Below are positions 9,779 through 20,957 of a DNA stretch of 64,000 nt, piece after piece. How positions within the stretch are numbered: the stretch's first letter is position 1; each line of letters opens with the position of its first letter. The stretch lies in assembly GCA_024500155.1 (NCBI GenBank), contig CM044859.1, positions 40,904,003-40,968,002 of the forward strand, written 5' to 3'. The stretch comes from Chenopodium formosanum (lineage: Eukaryota; Streptophyta; Magnoliopsida; Caryophyllales; Amaranthaceae). Position numbers and translations under genes: made by a program. The notes under the pieces were generated by a model, which saw nothing but the letters and a program-made list of their open reading frames with translations, searched no databases and was not told the DNA's origin.

Positions 9779-11370
9779 CCTTCCCATTCCTAGATCTCAT
9801 TTCGTTGACAAATCCAACAAGCCTACTTGGCAATGCTTCCAAAAGAGTACCCATAGGCCCTCACGAGAATACCATCAATTTAGCATGATAAAGTTGGGGA
9901 TCGATGATGATTAATGGGTTCAATTTAATAATCTTGGCTTTGGAACGCATGCTACCGGGCTTACCTTGAGCCTACTTGGGAGTTCATGGCTTCTTTGAGT
10001 GTGACTCCTAATGGTGATAAAGAATATGAGATCACCTTCCATCTTTTCAATAATATTCATGTCATGTCCTTGGCCGACTTGAATGTGGCCTTGGATTTTG
10101 ATCCGAATGCGGATCTCTTCTTCTCCGATCGTGAGTACGAGTATTTTGCTAGTTTCTCTTCAGATGCCTTTTGGCATTCCATCTCGAGTTTTAATAGGTT
10201 TGTTTCTCGTTTTTCTCTTACAAGCGACATTTATCAACCGTGTATGAGAGTTCTCTATAGGCTATTGGGGTACTTGGTGTTCCCTAAGCAAGATTTGGGA
10301 AAGTTGTCGCTCCCCGAGTTGCGAGCTTTGTGGATAGCAACTAGAAAAGAGTATATGGGTTGGTTAAACCTTGGGCGGATTTTCTTGAGCAATTGTTTGG
10401 ACATGAGGGGTAGTCGGTCAGGTGAAATTTCTTGTGGTAGCATGACTACAAAGTTGGCTACGAAGCTCAAGTATGAGAGGTATCTTCTTTCTTGCACGCC
10501 GGTAGGGGATCTTGACACTCTTTACCTTGATATCAAGCAATGGAAGCAAGTGCAATTCCTAGCCAAGAATGAAGATGGTGAGGTCTTTGATTGGCTCCGT
10601 AAGGGTACCCATTGGTGCTATCTTCCGAACCTATCTCTTACCTCTCTTCACCGGCATGCTTTGAGTGTATGGTTTGTGCCTTCAAGTAACCGCATCCCCG
10701 GGGAGGATGAAGATATGGAAGATGTTCTCAATGAGAAAAGGAAAGCCCAAGAACATCAAAAATAGCATCAACAACAACATAAAAAAACAACAACAACCAC
10801 AACAATAACATCAAGAACAACTACACCAATATGCAAGCTCCGGCTTGGATGCCCTTAGTGCTCAAATGAGGGTATGCAAATTTGGTGGGAGGGTATGTAT
10901 GATCAAGATTTTGAGGCCCTCTAAACTAAAATAAGAGGTATTTCGGGGATGCAACAAGGTATGTTTCTCCAATAACAACAATTGTATGATGCGGGTGTTG
11001 ACTAAAGAGATATCACTCCCCCGGTTAACTAACCATACTTTCCACCCCAACATGGTCCTATACCATCTCATGGGGGTGATGGGGTACCTAGGTACCCATA
11101 TTGGCAAGGACCCCGAGGTCCAGCATCGAGTCTCGCTCATTCCCTGATGAGCGCGGTAACTATGATTATCGTGTTCCCGGTGGGAGCGACTATAGGGGTG
11201 ATCCTAACTATTCCTATGTGCACCCCGAGCACCCTATATCGCTCTCTTTGCCTGAGCAATTTACTCACTTTGCCCCTTGGCAACAAGATAACTTCAAGGC
11301 ACTACGGTTGGAAAGCCGGTTACACCGAGGGATAGGATCCTCATGGTCGTCCATCCGGGTTTTCCTATGA
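9779..11370 (+). pseudogene. Athila ORF1 (env-position protein), truncated and frameshifted, copy A
   Basis: Open from 9986 to 10765 (259 codons) with motif VFPKQDLGKLSLPELRALW. The run YLEPTWEFMASL corresponds to TYERVTLEFLASL in copy B. Upstream, 9780-9960 reads on in a shifted frame (FNNLGFGTHATG), so 9986 is an internal Met and not the true start. A TAG after 10763 is followed by a Gln/His/Thr-rich and then Pro/Tyr/Gly-rich C-terminal remnant to about 11370, matching the Pro-rich tail of copy B. The protein family (Arabidopsis retrotransposon ORF-1, ATHILA) has no proven function. Confidence 0.85.
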
Positions 11371-13316
11371 TGGGTATGATCAAGATGGCGTCGGACCGAG
11401 TGGTAATGGTAGCTAGTTCCCTCATTTTTGTGTCATTTTCCTCCATCCCTTATTTTATGTGTGCTTGCTTTGTATTTATGGGATATGGAGATGTATTCAT
11501 GTTTAGATTGGGGGAGCTTCATTTTTCTTAGGAGTTTGTCTTGGTGGCCAATATTGTTGTTGAGCTTGCCTTGTTTTTTTCTTTTTCTCTTTGTTTGATA
11601 GTCTCATATCTTAATCTCTTTTTGATGGTGTTTGTTTGTTACTTTTATGAGCTTTCCATGCTTATTCTTTCTTTCTTATTCTTGTTATTGTTGTGATGAA
11701 TCTTCTTTGATGATGATGTATGTGTTGCTCCCTCAAATCCAAATCCCTAATTTCCTAATCCCATTGAATCCAAATTTTGTAGTTTAGTGTTAGTTGTTAG
11801 ATTATTGTGTAGTTCCTTTAGTTTATTTGCTTTGTGGTTTACTTCTTCATAGTTTACTATTTCTTATTTCTTGTAAGTTTAGTTTAGCTTGATTTTGCTT
11901 TCTTTTATTTTTCTTTAAAGTTACTAACCGTTTTCTTTGTCTATAGTTCCTTTTCTACTTTTATTCTCACATAGCTTTGATGATGATGATGCTATTGTCT
12001 TTGGAGCTCAATGAAGGTGGTTGATTTTGCTGCTTATTTTTTTACTGCTTATTTTTATTAGCATTACTTGGACACTGGTGAGATCTTTCTTATTTTCTCT
12101 TATCTCTTTACTTTTCTTGGATTCATAGATTAGGATTAGTTTTAGGGAAGTTGAATGGTTTGAGGATGGATGCTTGTAACACCTAGAGTGTTTGGGATCA
12201 TTGGCGATGTTGTCAATTGATCACTTGTTTTTCGATTGGGAATTATGTGTTACACTTGCATCTTTGTTCCTTTCTTTCTTTTCCTATTCTTCCTTTATCT
12301 ATGGCTTTCCTTTTTTTCTTTTCTTTCCTTTTCTTTTCTTTTATTTTCATTCTTTTTTATTTTGGTCTGTGGCAAGTTTTAAGGCTTTATTTTTCAATTT
12401 TTGCCTTTCTTGTGAATTGGACTATATACGACCGACTTTTGCTTTTGAATGAACATCTTCCTAAGTGGTAATGGTATGAACAGTTTGAGAGTATGCTTGG
12501 TTGACTCTAGGATAGGTGTATGCTAACGTAGCATGTATAAGAACTAGGGGGATCATGAAACCAGATTCTATTTCTTTGTGGCATGTTGGTAGTTGCTTCC
12601 TATAGTCGATTTGACACCAATAGTGAGTTTTTGGTACATCCATGTGAGGTTCATTACTTTTCAAGCCTTCAACATACATTTGCATGAGTAGCATGGATCC
12701 TTAACTATTGCAAACATAATCTTGAATCTTGACTCATATTTCTCAAACACGACACCAAACCATCTGGGGAGGACAAAGGCATCTTTTCGGAGTGGTAATT
12801 TTTCTTTTTCTAGTTTAATCTTCTTTATTTTAGTTTTTGGGTTCACATTTGCCTACTTGCTAACCATTTGAGCCTTTTACCTTCTTTTCAAGCCACATCT
12901 TTAGAACTTTGAGGCTTTTTTTTTTCTTTTTGTTCCATTTTGGTTTTTGTGAAGCAAATGATCATGTTATTAGAGTTTGTGGTATATGAGGTTGGATATT
13001 GGTTTTATTTGTAAGCAAGCTTGTGTTTTGTATATCTTATGAATGATGACAAGTGAATAAATGAAAAATTCGACCAAAGTTAAAAAGGCAAGGACATTCA
13101 AATGAAAAGTTGAAAATGTCGTCCATAGTTAAAAGAGGTGAAGACAATGAATAAAGAGAAAAACAAAAATATTGAAAAAAAATGAGAAAAAGCAAAGCTA
13201 ATTCATAAAGCTTTGGCAAAAATTAAAAAAAAAAAAAGTGAAAAATGAAAAAATTCAAAAAGATGTAAATGTTTCTCCCTATTTTAAGCACTGAGAGGAC
13301 AATGCTTTGTTCAAGC
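11371..13316 (+). other. Athila A 3' UTR
   Basis: AT-rich, dominated by TTTTCTTT runs up to about 12450 and by AAAATGAAAAA runs near 13050-13260. No gene seen. Homologous in layout to the 3' UTRs of Athila B and C on the minus strand. Confidence 0.65.
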
Positions 13317-15415
13317 TTGGGGGGAAGCGTTTACGCTTTTTGTATATATGATTGTGGTTATAGCTTTGAATAAGCTTGGTGGTGTTAGTTTGTTTTTGTT
13401 TGGTGATTACTTGACTGTGATTCTAAGAAAGGCGTCTTCTCTGCTTCACTATTAGGGATACCACCAAATTGTTAAATCATGGCCTACCCTCACCCCCTTT
13501 GCCCTTACGTTACAACCATTGGGAAAGACCTTTTGACCTAGAGGTTAAGTCGCATATTGAGGGAGGGAATTATGAGTTAAAGTCTAAAGAGAGGGTACGC
13601 AAAGTCAAGACGTCGAGTAGCCTAAAATATGTTCTTTTTCTACTCCTTCGAGGAGCTATTGAGATGCTCACTAGAGGGAGATTTGAGACTATAGGGAGAA
13701 CGCTGTAAGATCAAATGGGATGAAGGTGGATTGTGATAACTAGTTATCTACGCTTAGCATATTCTATGTTTCAATCAACCTCGGATATCTTGGAACGTGC
13801 ATACCCCTATTTGCTTAAGAAAGTTGTTTATTCATTTGAAGTGTAGTCATTTTGTAAAGTTCAATTCGTAAAGGTTTTGATTTTTTTTTTCTTTCTTTTT
13901 CTTTTAATTTTTGTGGTTTGCCTCATGTATGTTGTTGGAGAGTTATAGGTTAAACTCTTAGGAAACCTGTACGAGACCTTAGTCAAAACCCTTAATTTAA
14001 ACCCAATTTTATTAAAGCTAAACGTGGGCACGCAACCCTGTCAGAAAGCGCACACAATTGGAGTCCAAAAACAGATTCGAGACAATAGCAATTGCGCGAC
14101 GTCTTTGTAGGCGCGCAAAGATGGGTTCAACCCGAACCATATCACGAGCTTCACACATGATTTTAATGAAAATTGAATGGCCTCGATTTGATGCTCGATT
14201 ATTGTTGATGATGATTAACAGTGGGGATTTAATGAAGAAGATTGATGATGATGATATTTAATGGGATGTGAAGTAGGGGATCATTTATCCATTTTAGAGC
14301 AGCTAAAGGAACGAAGAAGGAGATGGGTCTGACGTTATTTGTGGGATTTGTTTTCATTTAAATTTTTTTTTCTCTTTTTTTCTTTTATTTTCCTTTTTAT
14401 TTTCTTTTTGTTTTCTTTGTTTTCCTTATTTATTTCCTTTCTTTTATTACTTTATTTTCCTAGCTTAGTTTAAATACCCATCTTTTGGGGGTAGTTAAAA
14501 AAATCATTTTAATTCTATTTTCTGAATAGTTTTAGAAGAGATTCTCTCTCTAGAGTTAGCTTAGGATTAAAGTAGTTTAGAGAGAGAAAGTGAGGGGACC
14601 ATTGTTAAGCTTGGATTTTTAAGAAGAAGATTGATCATCTTGTTTGTAGACTTTCATCTTTAATCAATGAGAATCTCTAACTCTCTATCCTCTATTTTAT
14701 TTGCTTTCTTTTGATTATTGTTTTAGTTGTTAGTGTTGCTTGTTAATCATGTTAATTCGTGGTTATTTGTTAATTAATCTTGTTATTATCATGATTAGTG
14801 AGTAATTCCCCCATTAAGGGGATGCTTATGGTGTAGTTGGACCATGAGCATGTTCTAGGGCTTAGAATTTATTTATTTGTGATTAAATTCTTTATATGCT
14901 TGATATTCTTCAATCTACTTGCAAAATGCATGTTGTTAGTTGATTGTGAGTGAATTATTGTTAAAAGATGCGATAGCGGACCTAGAAAGATTCATTTGTA
15001 TCGATCGTTATTTGATAGCACCTCCTAGTATATGGTTCTAATTTGGAAGCATAAAGGCTATGTTAGGAGAAGCCAATGAACCCCGATAGGTGGCTAGATT
15101 GGACCTTAATTTGATATTCGAGCATGTTTAGTTCATAATTAACTCAAATCCTATGCCTTTTATATGCTTGAGTGATTGTTATTTCTAAACCATTTCCCTT
15201 AGTGTGTTTATTTCTTGCCTTATCGTGTTTAGACTTTAGTGTACTTATCTCTTATTCTAAACTAGATTAATTGTTGATATCATTTGGTAGTGTTTACTCA
15301 TTCCCTGTGGTTCGACCCCTATGCTTACCTTATACTAGTATTAAGTTTGTTTAGGTTATATAAACTGTATTTGATCTAGGGATAGGCATTCGACGACACG
15401 TTTATTCCCTTGTCA
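13317..15415 (+). repeat. PPT and 3' LTR of Athila A
   Basis: PPT CTTGGGGGGAAG at about 13317-13326; the LTR starts near 13327 with a short hairpin (AAGCGT TT ACGCTT). Inside: a GC-rich word block at about 14030-14160, a TATA-like TTTAAATACCC near 14470, inverted CTCTCTCTAGAGTTAGC blocks at about 14535-14590, and the end TTTATTCCCTTGTCA at 15415. The terminal 300 bp match D (24089 onward) and C (43934 onward) in reverse complement. The left boundary is approximate. Confidence 0.75.
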
Positions 15416-18400
15416 GCCACAGAAGTAAAAAAAGCTGTTAGATGTTGTAGGCGTCGTTCCAAGTGTGCCTACCTTAAGCATGTTGTGAATATGCTTGATA
15501 CTCTTAGGAAGTGGTAATTGATTTATACGATTTGGGACAACGATTAGGGACAAGCAAAGTAGAGAACCGCCAACAAGTTTTTAAGGAACTTGTAAACCGT
15601 TCATGGATCATGAAAGGCAACCATGATAAAGGGACAACGAAAGGCAACAACGATTGACCCGTGAAAGTTACACCCCATTCATAATCCATGAGATTACTAA
15701 CTCCATATGGTTTTGAACCAGAAAAGGAGGATTGGGGATGATGGTACAAAGTGAGTCTTGGAGTCACATTCGCCCGTATTGGCCTCTACTCGATTCTTAT
15801 AGTGAAAAGTGTTTCCTGCAATCTCAAAGGCATGAAAACAAAGATTCAATTCGCTCCATAAAATTATTATGCTAAATTGGTTTAACATTAATGCAACACA
15901 TAATTCTAAAATATTAGTGATCACTCGATTAAACAATAAGATTAAAAAGGATCCTAAACAGGTTATCAATTACATATTCCCTTTAAACATGCAATATAGT
16001 AATTAATAAATATATAATAGAATAAACATTAATATTGGAAGCAATTTAACAATAAATCCAACAATATAAAATCATTAGAAATATAAAAGACATAAAAGAT
16101 AATTCTTACGTTGATTTTGTTTGCTTGCAACTATAAAACAATAAACGAGTTAGTAACTTCAAAAACAATAATTAAATTAAATAGAGATGACTTGGGGCCA
16201 AACCCTCAAACAGTTCTACCTTTCATGCCTTGGTTTAAAGATAGAACCTCGAGTAAAGTACGGACTCCTTGGAGTAGTTAAGGAAGGAATTTTGAAAGAA
16301 TAAGGTTGGCTAGTGTTTAGGCTAGAGCATAGAAGAGAGAAAAGAGAATTAATTGGTTCCCCGTCTATCATAAAAGAGGGGGTATGTATAGGGAAAATGA
16401 GTAGAGGGAACACACAGAACCCTAAAAAGGATAAAAACCCTAAAAACACTACCGCGACACGGTAAATAATGTCGTGACACGGGGAAACCTTGTGTGACAC
16501 GGGAAATAATAAACCTACGGGAATTAAAAATGCGTGAATGGTTTACGCTAAGAAGACACAGAGCTGTCCCGCGTCACAGATCTGGCACCGTGTCACGGAA
16601 GATGCCGTGGCGCGGCGCAGTTTGCTGTGAGGCGGCATGCTCTGCTTCCTTTTTTCCTTCCAAATACATTTTTACCCTAATTACGTTCAGCCTTTTAAAG
16701 TGCCGATTCATAATTTTGGGCTATTTCAGGTTTATTATTTATTAATTGGGCTAAAATAATAAATAATGAAAAATGAATAAAAAGGTTTGGGCTAAAATAA
16801 AAATTGAAATATGCTTTGTCTAAACATTAAGACTGATCTGTTTACTATTTTATGAACTGAATTTAACTGAATATGAATTTTAAACACTCTCGGGATTAAA
16901 TACTGAACCCGAAAAATAATGGCGGCGAAAGATTGTTCATCATCGGTTTCATTTTTGGGGAGACATTTTTAGGTGTCTACAGACGCCGGGTTCATTCGGC
17001 CCTCTAACTTCCCAGATTGGGTTGCGAATGTTGTGCTGGTAAAGAAATTGAATGGTACCTAGCGCATGTGCATTGACTACACTTAATTGAATAGAGATTG
17101 TATGAAGGATAGTTATCCACTCCCAAAGATTTATGGATGCCTACATCGGCAGTCTGGTCGACTCTACAGCCGGACATGCCCTAATGAAATTTATAGATGC
17201 CTACATAGGCTTCCACCAGATTCCCCTATGGAAAAAAGATCAAGAAAAGACGACATTTATCACCGATCATGGGTTATTTTGTTATACTGTGATGTCGTTT
17301 GGCTTAAAGAATGCGCTTACTACTTTTTAATGAATGATTGAGATAGTCTTCATTAATCAGATTAGGAGGAATGTAGAGGGCTAGAGGTATATATTGATTA
17401 CATGATAGTCAAATCTAAACAGCAGGCGGATCACCTTGCTGATCTCCGAGAAACGTTTGCCACACTCAAGCAGTACAAGGTCATGCTTAACCCTAAGAAG
17501 TGTGTCTTTAGTGTTGAGTGTTAGAAGTTTCTCGGATTCCTAATTGACCAAAGGGGGAGAGAGGCCTCCCCTGAAAAATACAGGAGGTTATCGACATGTT
17601 GTCACCCTGCACTGTTAAGGAAGTACATAAGCTAACAAGTTGCCTGGCGGCCCTGGGGAGATTCCTTAGCCGATCAGGTGACAAGTGCCTCTACTTCTTC
17701 TAGGGGATCAGGAAGAAGACTAGATTTGAATGAGGGGATGATTCTAAGGCGACCTTTAAAAAATTAAAAGAACATTTTCACTCTTTGCCAAAGCTGGTTA
17801 GCCCTTTGCCCAAAGAGACGCTCTATATGTACTTGGCCGTCTCAGATCATGCCCTTAGTGTCGTTCTCTTAGCTGAAAGAGACGGCATCCAGCTCCTGGT
17901 ATACTTCATTAGCCACGTTCTCAAGAACGCAGGGCTTTGGTACCCCATGGTTGAAAATTTTGGCCTTGCTCTTTACATGGCTGTAAAGAAGTTAAAGCCT
18001 TACTTCTTGGCACATCCGGTTGTGGTCTACACTGACCAACCAATCAAGCGGCCAATGACGACCCTAGAATCATTAGGCCGAATGCTCAAATGGGCTATAG
18101 CATTGCAGGAACTTGAAATCCCTTTTTAACCAAGGAAGGAAATAAAGGGATAGGAATTTGCCGACTTTATTGTCGAAATGACAAGGCCGGCTAAGTCGGA
18201 TAATACTGACCAGGTTTGGAAAGTGTATGTGGACGGGAGCTCCACTATGAACAGATTTAGTGCAGGAGTTATATATCAGTCCCCTGAAGGGGACAAGCAT
18301 GAGCATGCACTACGGTTCAAGTTCTAAGCCTCAAATAATGAGGCTGAATATAAAGCCCTGCTAGCTTGCATTTGCATGTGCAAGGCGGCACGGGCAACCA

Positions 18401-19879
18401 AGATTGACGCCTGCTGTGACTCCCCGTTGGTTGTAAGCCTATACTATGGTGATTATAAAGCCATCCATCCAATCATGATCAAATACTTGAAAGCAGTCAA
18501 AGCTGAAGCTAAGACACTTAAAGAATTTCATCTAAGTTAAGTGCCCAGGTCTGAAAACAATCATGCTGATACTCTGTTGAAATTGGCATCCTCCGCCTCT
18601 TGTGATACGCCTCGGTCACTCATCTGGGAAGTTATGAAAAAAAAGGAGTATATTTGATGAAGAGCCCATTGGAGCACTTAACAAAAGCTCTACCTGTATG
18701 GATGGCATCTGGGTAAATCTAACGAACAGCACGCTCCCTGATTCAACCTAGGAGGCGGCAGTACTAAAGAAGCCAACTGCAAACTTCGATATGAGAAAAG
18801 GATAGCTCTTCAAAGTAGGTTTTTTAAAGCCTTTATTGATGTTTGTTACCCTAGAAAAGGGGAAAGAAGTTCTCGAAGAATTGTATGCGTGATATTGCGC
18901 CTCTCACATAGGCGGCAGATCCTTTGCCGTCAGAGCAAGGTAACACTACTTATGTCCCACCTTTGCGGCAGACACCATGGAGATGATTACAAAATGCGAT
19001 AAGTGTCAAAAATTTGGCAAGATAATCCATCGTCCGGCTACTGACCTAACGACAATCCACAACCTATGACCATTTGCAAAATGGGGCATGGAAATTCTGG
19101 GGCCCTATACAGCTGCACCGGGTGGCGCGCTACATCTTAGTGGCTGTGGATTACTTTACCAAATAGGTAGAGGCAGAGGGGGTCAAAAACATCAATACAA
19201 AGGATGTCATCTCCATCTGGAGGAATATCATCACCTGGTTTGGGGTGCCTATGTCTATGTTTTTTAAACAATGGTCCTCGGTTTGGGACGCCTCAACACA
19301 AGACTTGGTTAGGAGATCAAGGGATCTCAAGCTATTTTGCATCAGTTGGCTAACCCCAAGCAAACAGCAAGATCGAAGCCTTTAACAAGTTAAGCTCAAA
19401 CGACATAAAAAAGAAGATTCAAATACCTGGCTGCCTATGGGCGAATGAGTTACCACACGTGTATGAGCCATCAGGACAACAGTGCAGAGGTCGTCTTGCC
19501 CATCGAAAACAATAAGCCGACTCTTTGAATAATGTTGTATGATGAAGAGGCAAACTAGGAGGCTATGCTGATGACAATGGACTCACTTCCAGAGCGCAGG
19601 GGCAATGCAGCCTTGCGCCATGAGATATTCCGTCTGAGAATGACTCGAGCCTATAACAAGAGAGTACACAAGAACCCCCTGAAGGTTAGGGACTTTATGC
19701 TACGGAAAATTGAGGCAGTTAGTAGGGAGAATGAGCAAGGAAAGCTAACCCCAAATTGGAAAGGACCCTACCAAAGCTATGAAGAAGTAAGAAGTGGCAC
19801 CTACCGTCTGGAGACACTAGACGGCAGGAAGCTACCTAGAACTTGGAATGTAGATAACTCAAAAAAGTACTACTTCTGA
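15416..19879 (+). pseudogene. pol: Tat pol, copy 2, multiply frameshifted and split by a solo LTR
   Basis: GAAGTAAAAAAAGCTGTTAGATG (first bases at 15421) continues at 16987 with the RT sequence; the LTR 15446-16981 lies between. Recognisable blocks: RT 16987-17540, RNase H about 17780-18130, second RNase H 18210-18600 (its last Asp kept, HADTLLKL), integrase zinc region about 18900-19020, core 19070-19400, C-terminal RLRMTRAYNKRVHK to AA end KKYYF at 19879. Stops and frameshifts occur throughout. It helps reconstruct what copy 1 lost. Confidence 0.9.
15446..16981 (-). repeat. solo LTR, relative of the E family, inserted in Tat copy 2 RT
   Basis: On + it starts TGTAGGCGTCG and ends GGTGTCTACA; on minus it starts TGTAGACACCTAAAAATG. 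Flanks GATGT (15441-15445) and GACGC (16982-16986) fit a decayed 5-bp TSD, both differences being transitions. It shares the block AACTTGTAAACCGTTCA with the E LTR. The array of GTGACACGG/CCGTGTCACGG words is at 16446-16632, with the minus-strand TATA-like site at 16382-16390. No internal region, so a solo LTR left by recombination. Confidence 0.8.
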
Positions 19880-19950
19880 AATTTTTGTAATTCTGGACTT
19901 GTAATGAAAATCTACCTTCATTTCCAAACTTGTCTTTTCAAATTTTGTAG

Positions 19951-20110
19951 AGCGCCGCCTACTCAATGAGCAGACAGACAAAGCTCAAAAATACATAGGG
20001 CAACGCCTGCACCATGTCCAGACGGACCAAGCTCAACATTTTATAGATAGTCGCCTGCACAAGGTGCAGACGAAAAATTCTCAAATTTGTGCAGGCGGAA
20101 TACGTTCAAA
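19951..20110 (+). repeat. about 48-bp tandem repeat in Tat copy 2 3' region
   Basis: Three to four units of the type GCCTGCACAAGGTGCAGACG followed by AAGCTCAAAATTTATAGA, starting near 19951, 20004 and 20050, with a partial copy at 20090 (GTGCAGGCGG). Each unit can form a small stem (CTGCAC with GTGCAG). Copy 1 has only one or two decayed units near 3440-3500. Confidence 0.65.
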
Positions 20111-20700
20111 TTCCATGAGATACTCCCTACACACTATGCAGGTGGCCTCATTCGCTTAAACATTTCGTTTAAATGCCTTATAAAACTAAGTCCCAAAGAC
20201 TTAGCAGCTATCTATTCTTCAAAAAAGAGGCCAAAGGCCGGATATAGTCTATTTAAACAGTCGTTTGCTCCAACATGAGTACGATTGTCTGCTCCAATAT
20301 GAGTCAGACAACCGACGACGTCCATTCGGGCGAATTCGTCGTAGAGAACATCTCTCGTTTGCGTGGTACATTGCTCTATGAACAAAAACAAGCGGCCCTA
20401 TTGTCTGTGTTAAGGCAACGCTCACAGTCGTTTGATTTAATCTAACTTAAAATCTAAAAAGCGTTGAGTTTTTCAAACTGTTCTAGCACAGGCAGAAAGT
20501 GGCTACTGTTTCATTCTAGAGACTATGATATAAAAATTCTACCGCTTGTTGTTGCTCAGAGGCAATCTAGGTGGACATATTATTATTTTAAATTTTAAGC
20601 TAGGTCAAAAAGCTTAGCGGCTTAAATAAACCCTCAAGAGGCCTTTGGTTGGATGCTCTCAAACCATTAACCGTCTGCTCTACATGGTCGTTTGTCCCTG

Positions 20701-20820
20701 GGTTTGGGGAAATCACCATAATGATTGATTGACTTAGAAACCATGCATATTCCTAAAAGTATCAATATTTTCTAAGTCAATCAATACATTTTTTTTAAAC
20801 CAACTGACATCTGGCCAGGG
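20701..20820 (+). other. conserved Tat 3' hairpin (copy 2)
   Basis: Arm GATTGATTGACTTAGAAA at 20723-20740 faces TTTCTAAGTCAATCAAT at 20769-20785. The arms, the loop start CCATGCATA and the following CAGGGG(C/T)AAG block are kept relative to copy 1, although surrounding sequence has diverged strongly. Confidence 0.75.
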
Positions 20821-20957
20821 GTAAGGACATTTGCATAGTATATAGGTTAAATATAATAATTAATAAAAAATTCTACGCATATAAGATTGAAAGCTTTAAA
20901 ACTTTAAAACCATAACACCAATATAAACAAAACGATCAAAATGACTGCATGCTTCTT

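Larger units (their letters stand above)
9779..15415 (+). mobile_element. Athila-lineage retrotransposon A, 3' part
   Basis: Starts inside ORF1 (cut by the E-family LTR), continues through a T-rich 3' UTR and PPT, and ends with a 3' LTR whose last bases are TTGTCA at 15415. It is followed by GCCACAGAAG..., which is Tat pol sequence just upstream of RT, so Athila A inserted into Tat copy 2. The order ORF1, PPT, LTR after integrase is typical for Athila. Confidence 0.88.

Noticed and set aside
11371..13316. Host gene in the T-rich stretch after Athila ORF1
   Set aside because: Short frames only; the stretch ends in a PPT and LTR and matches the 3' UTR layout of Athila B and C.
16446..16632. 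Tandem repeat of host origin in the solo LTR
   Set aside because: It lies at the same place relative to the minus TATA as arrays in other LTRs, so it is an LTR component.
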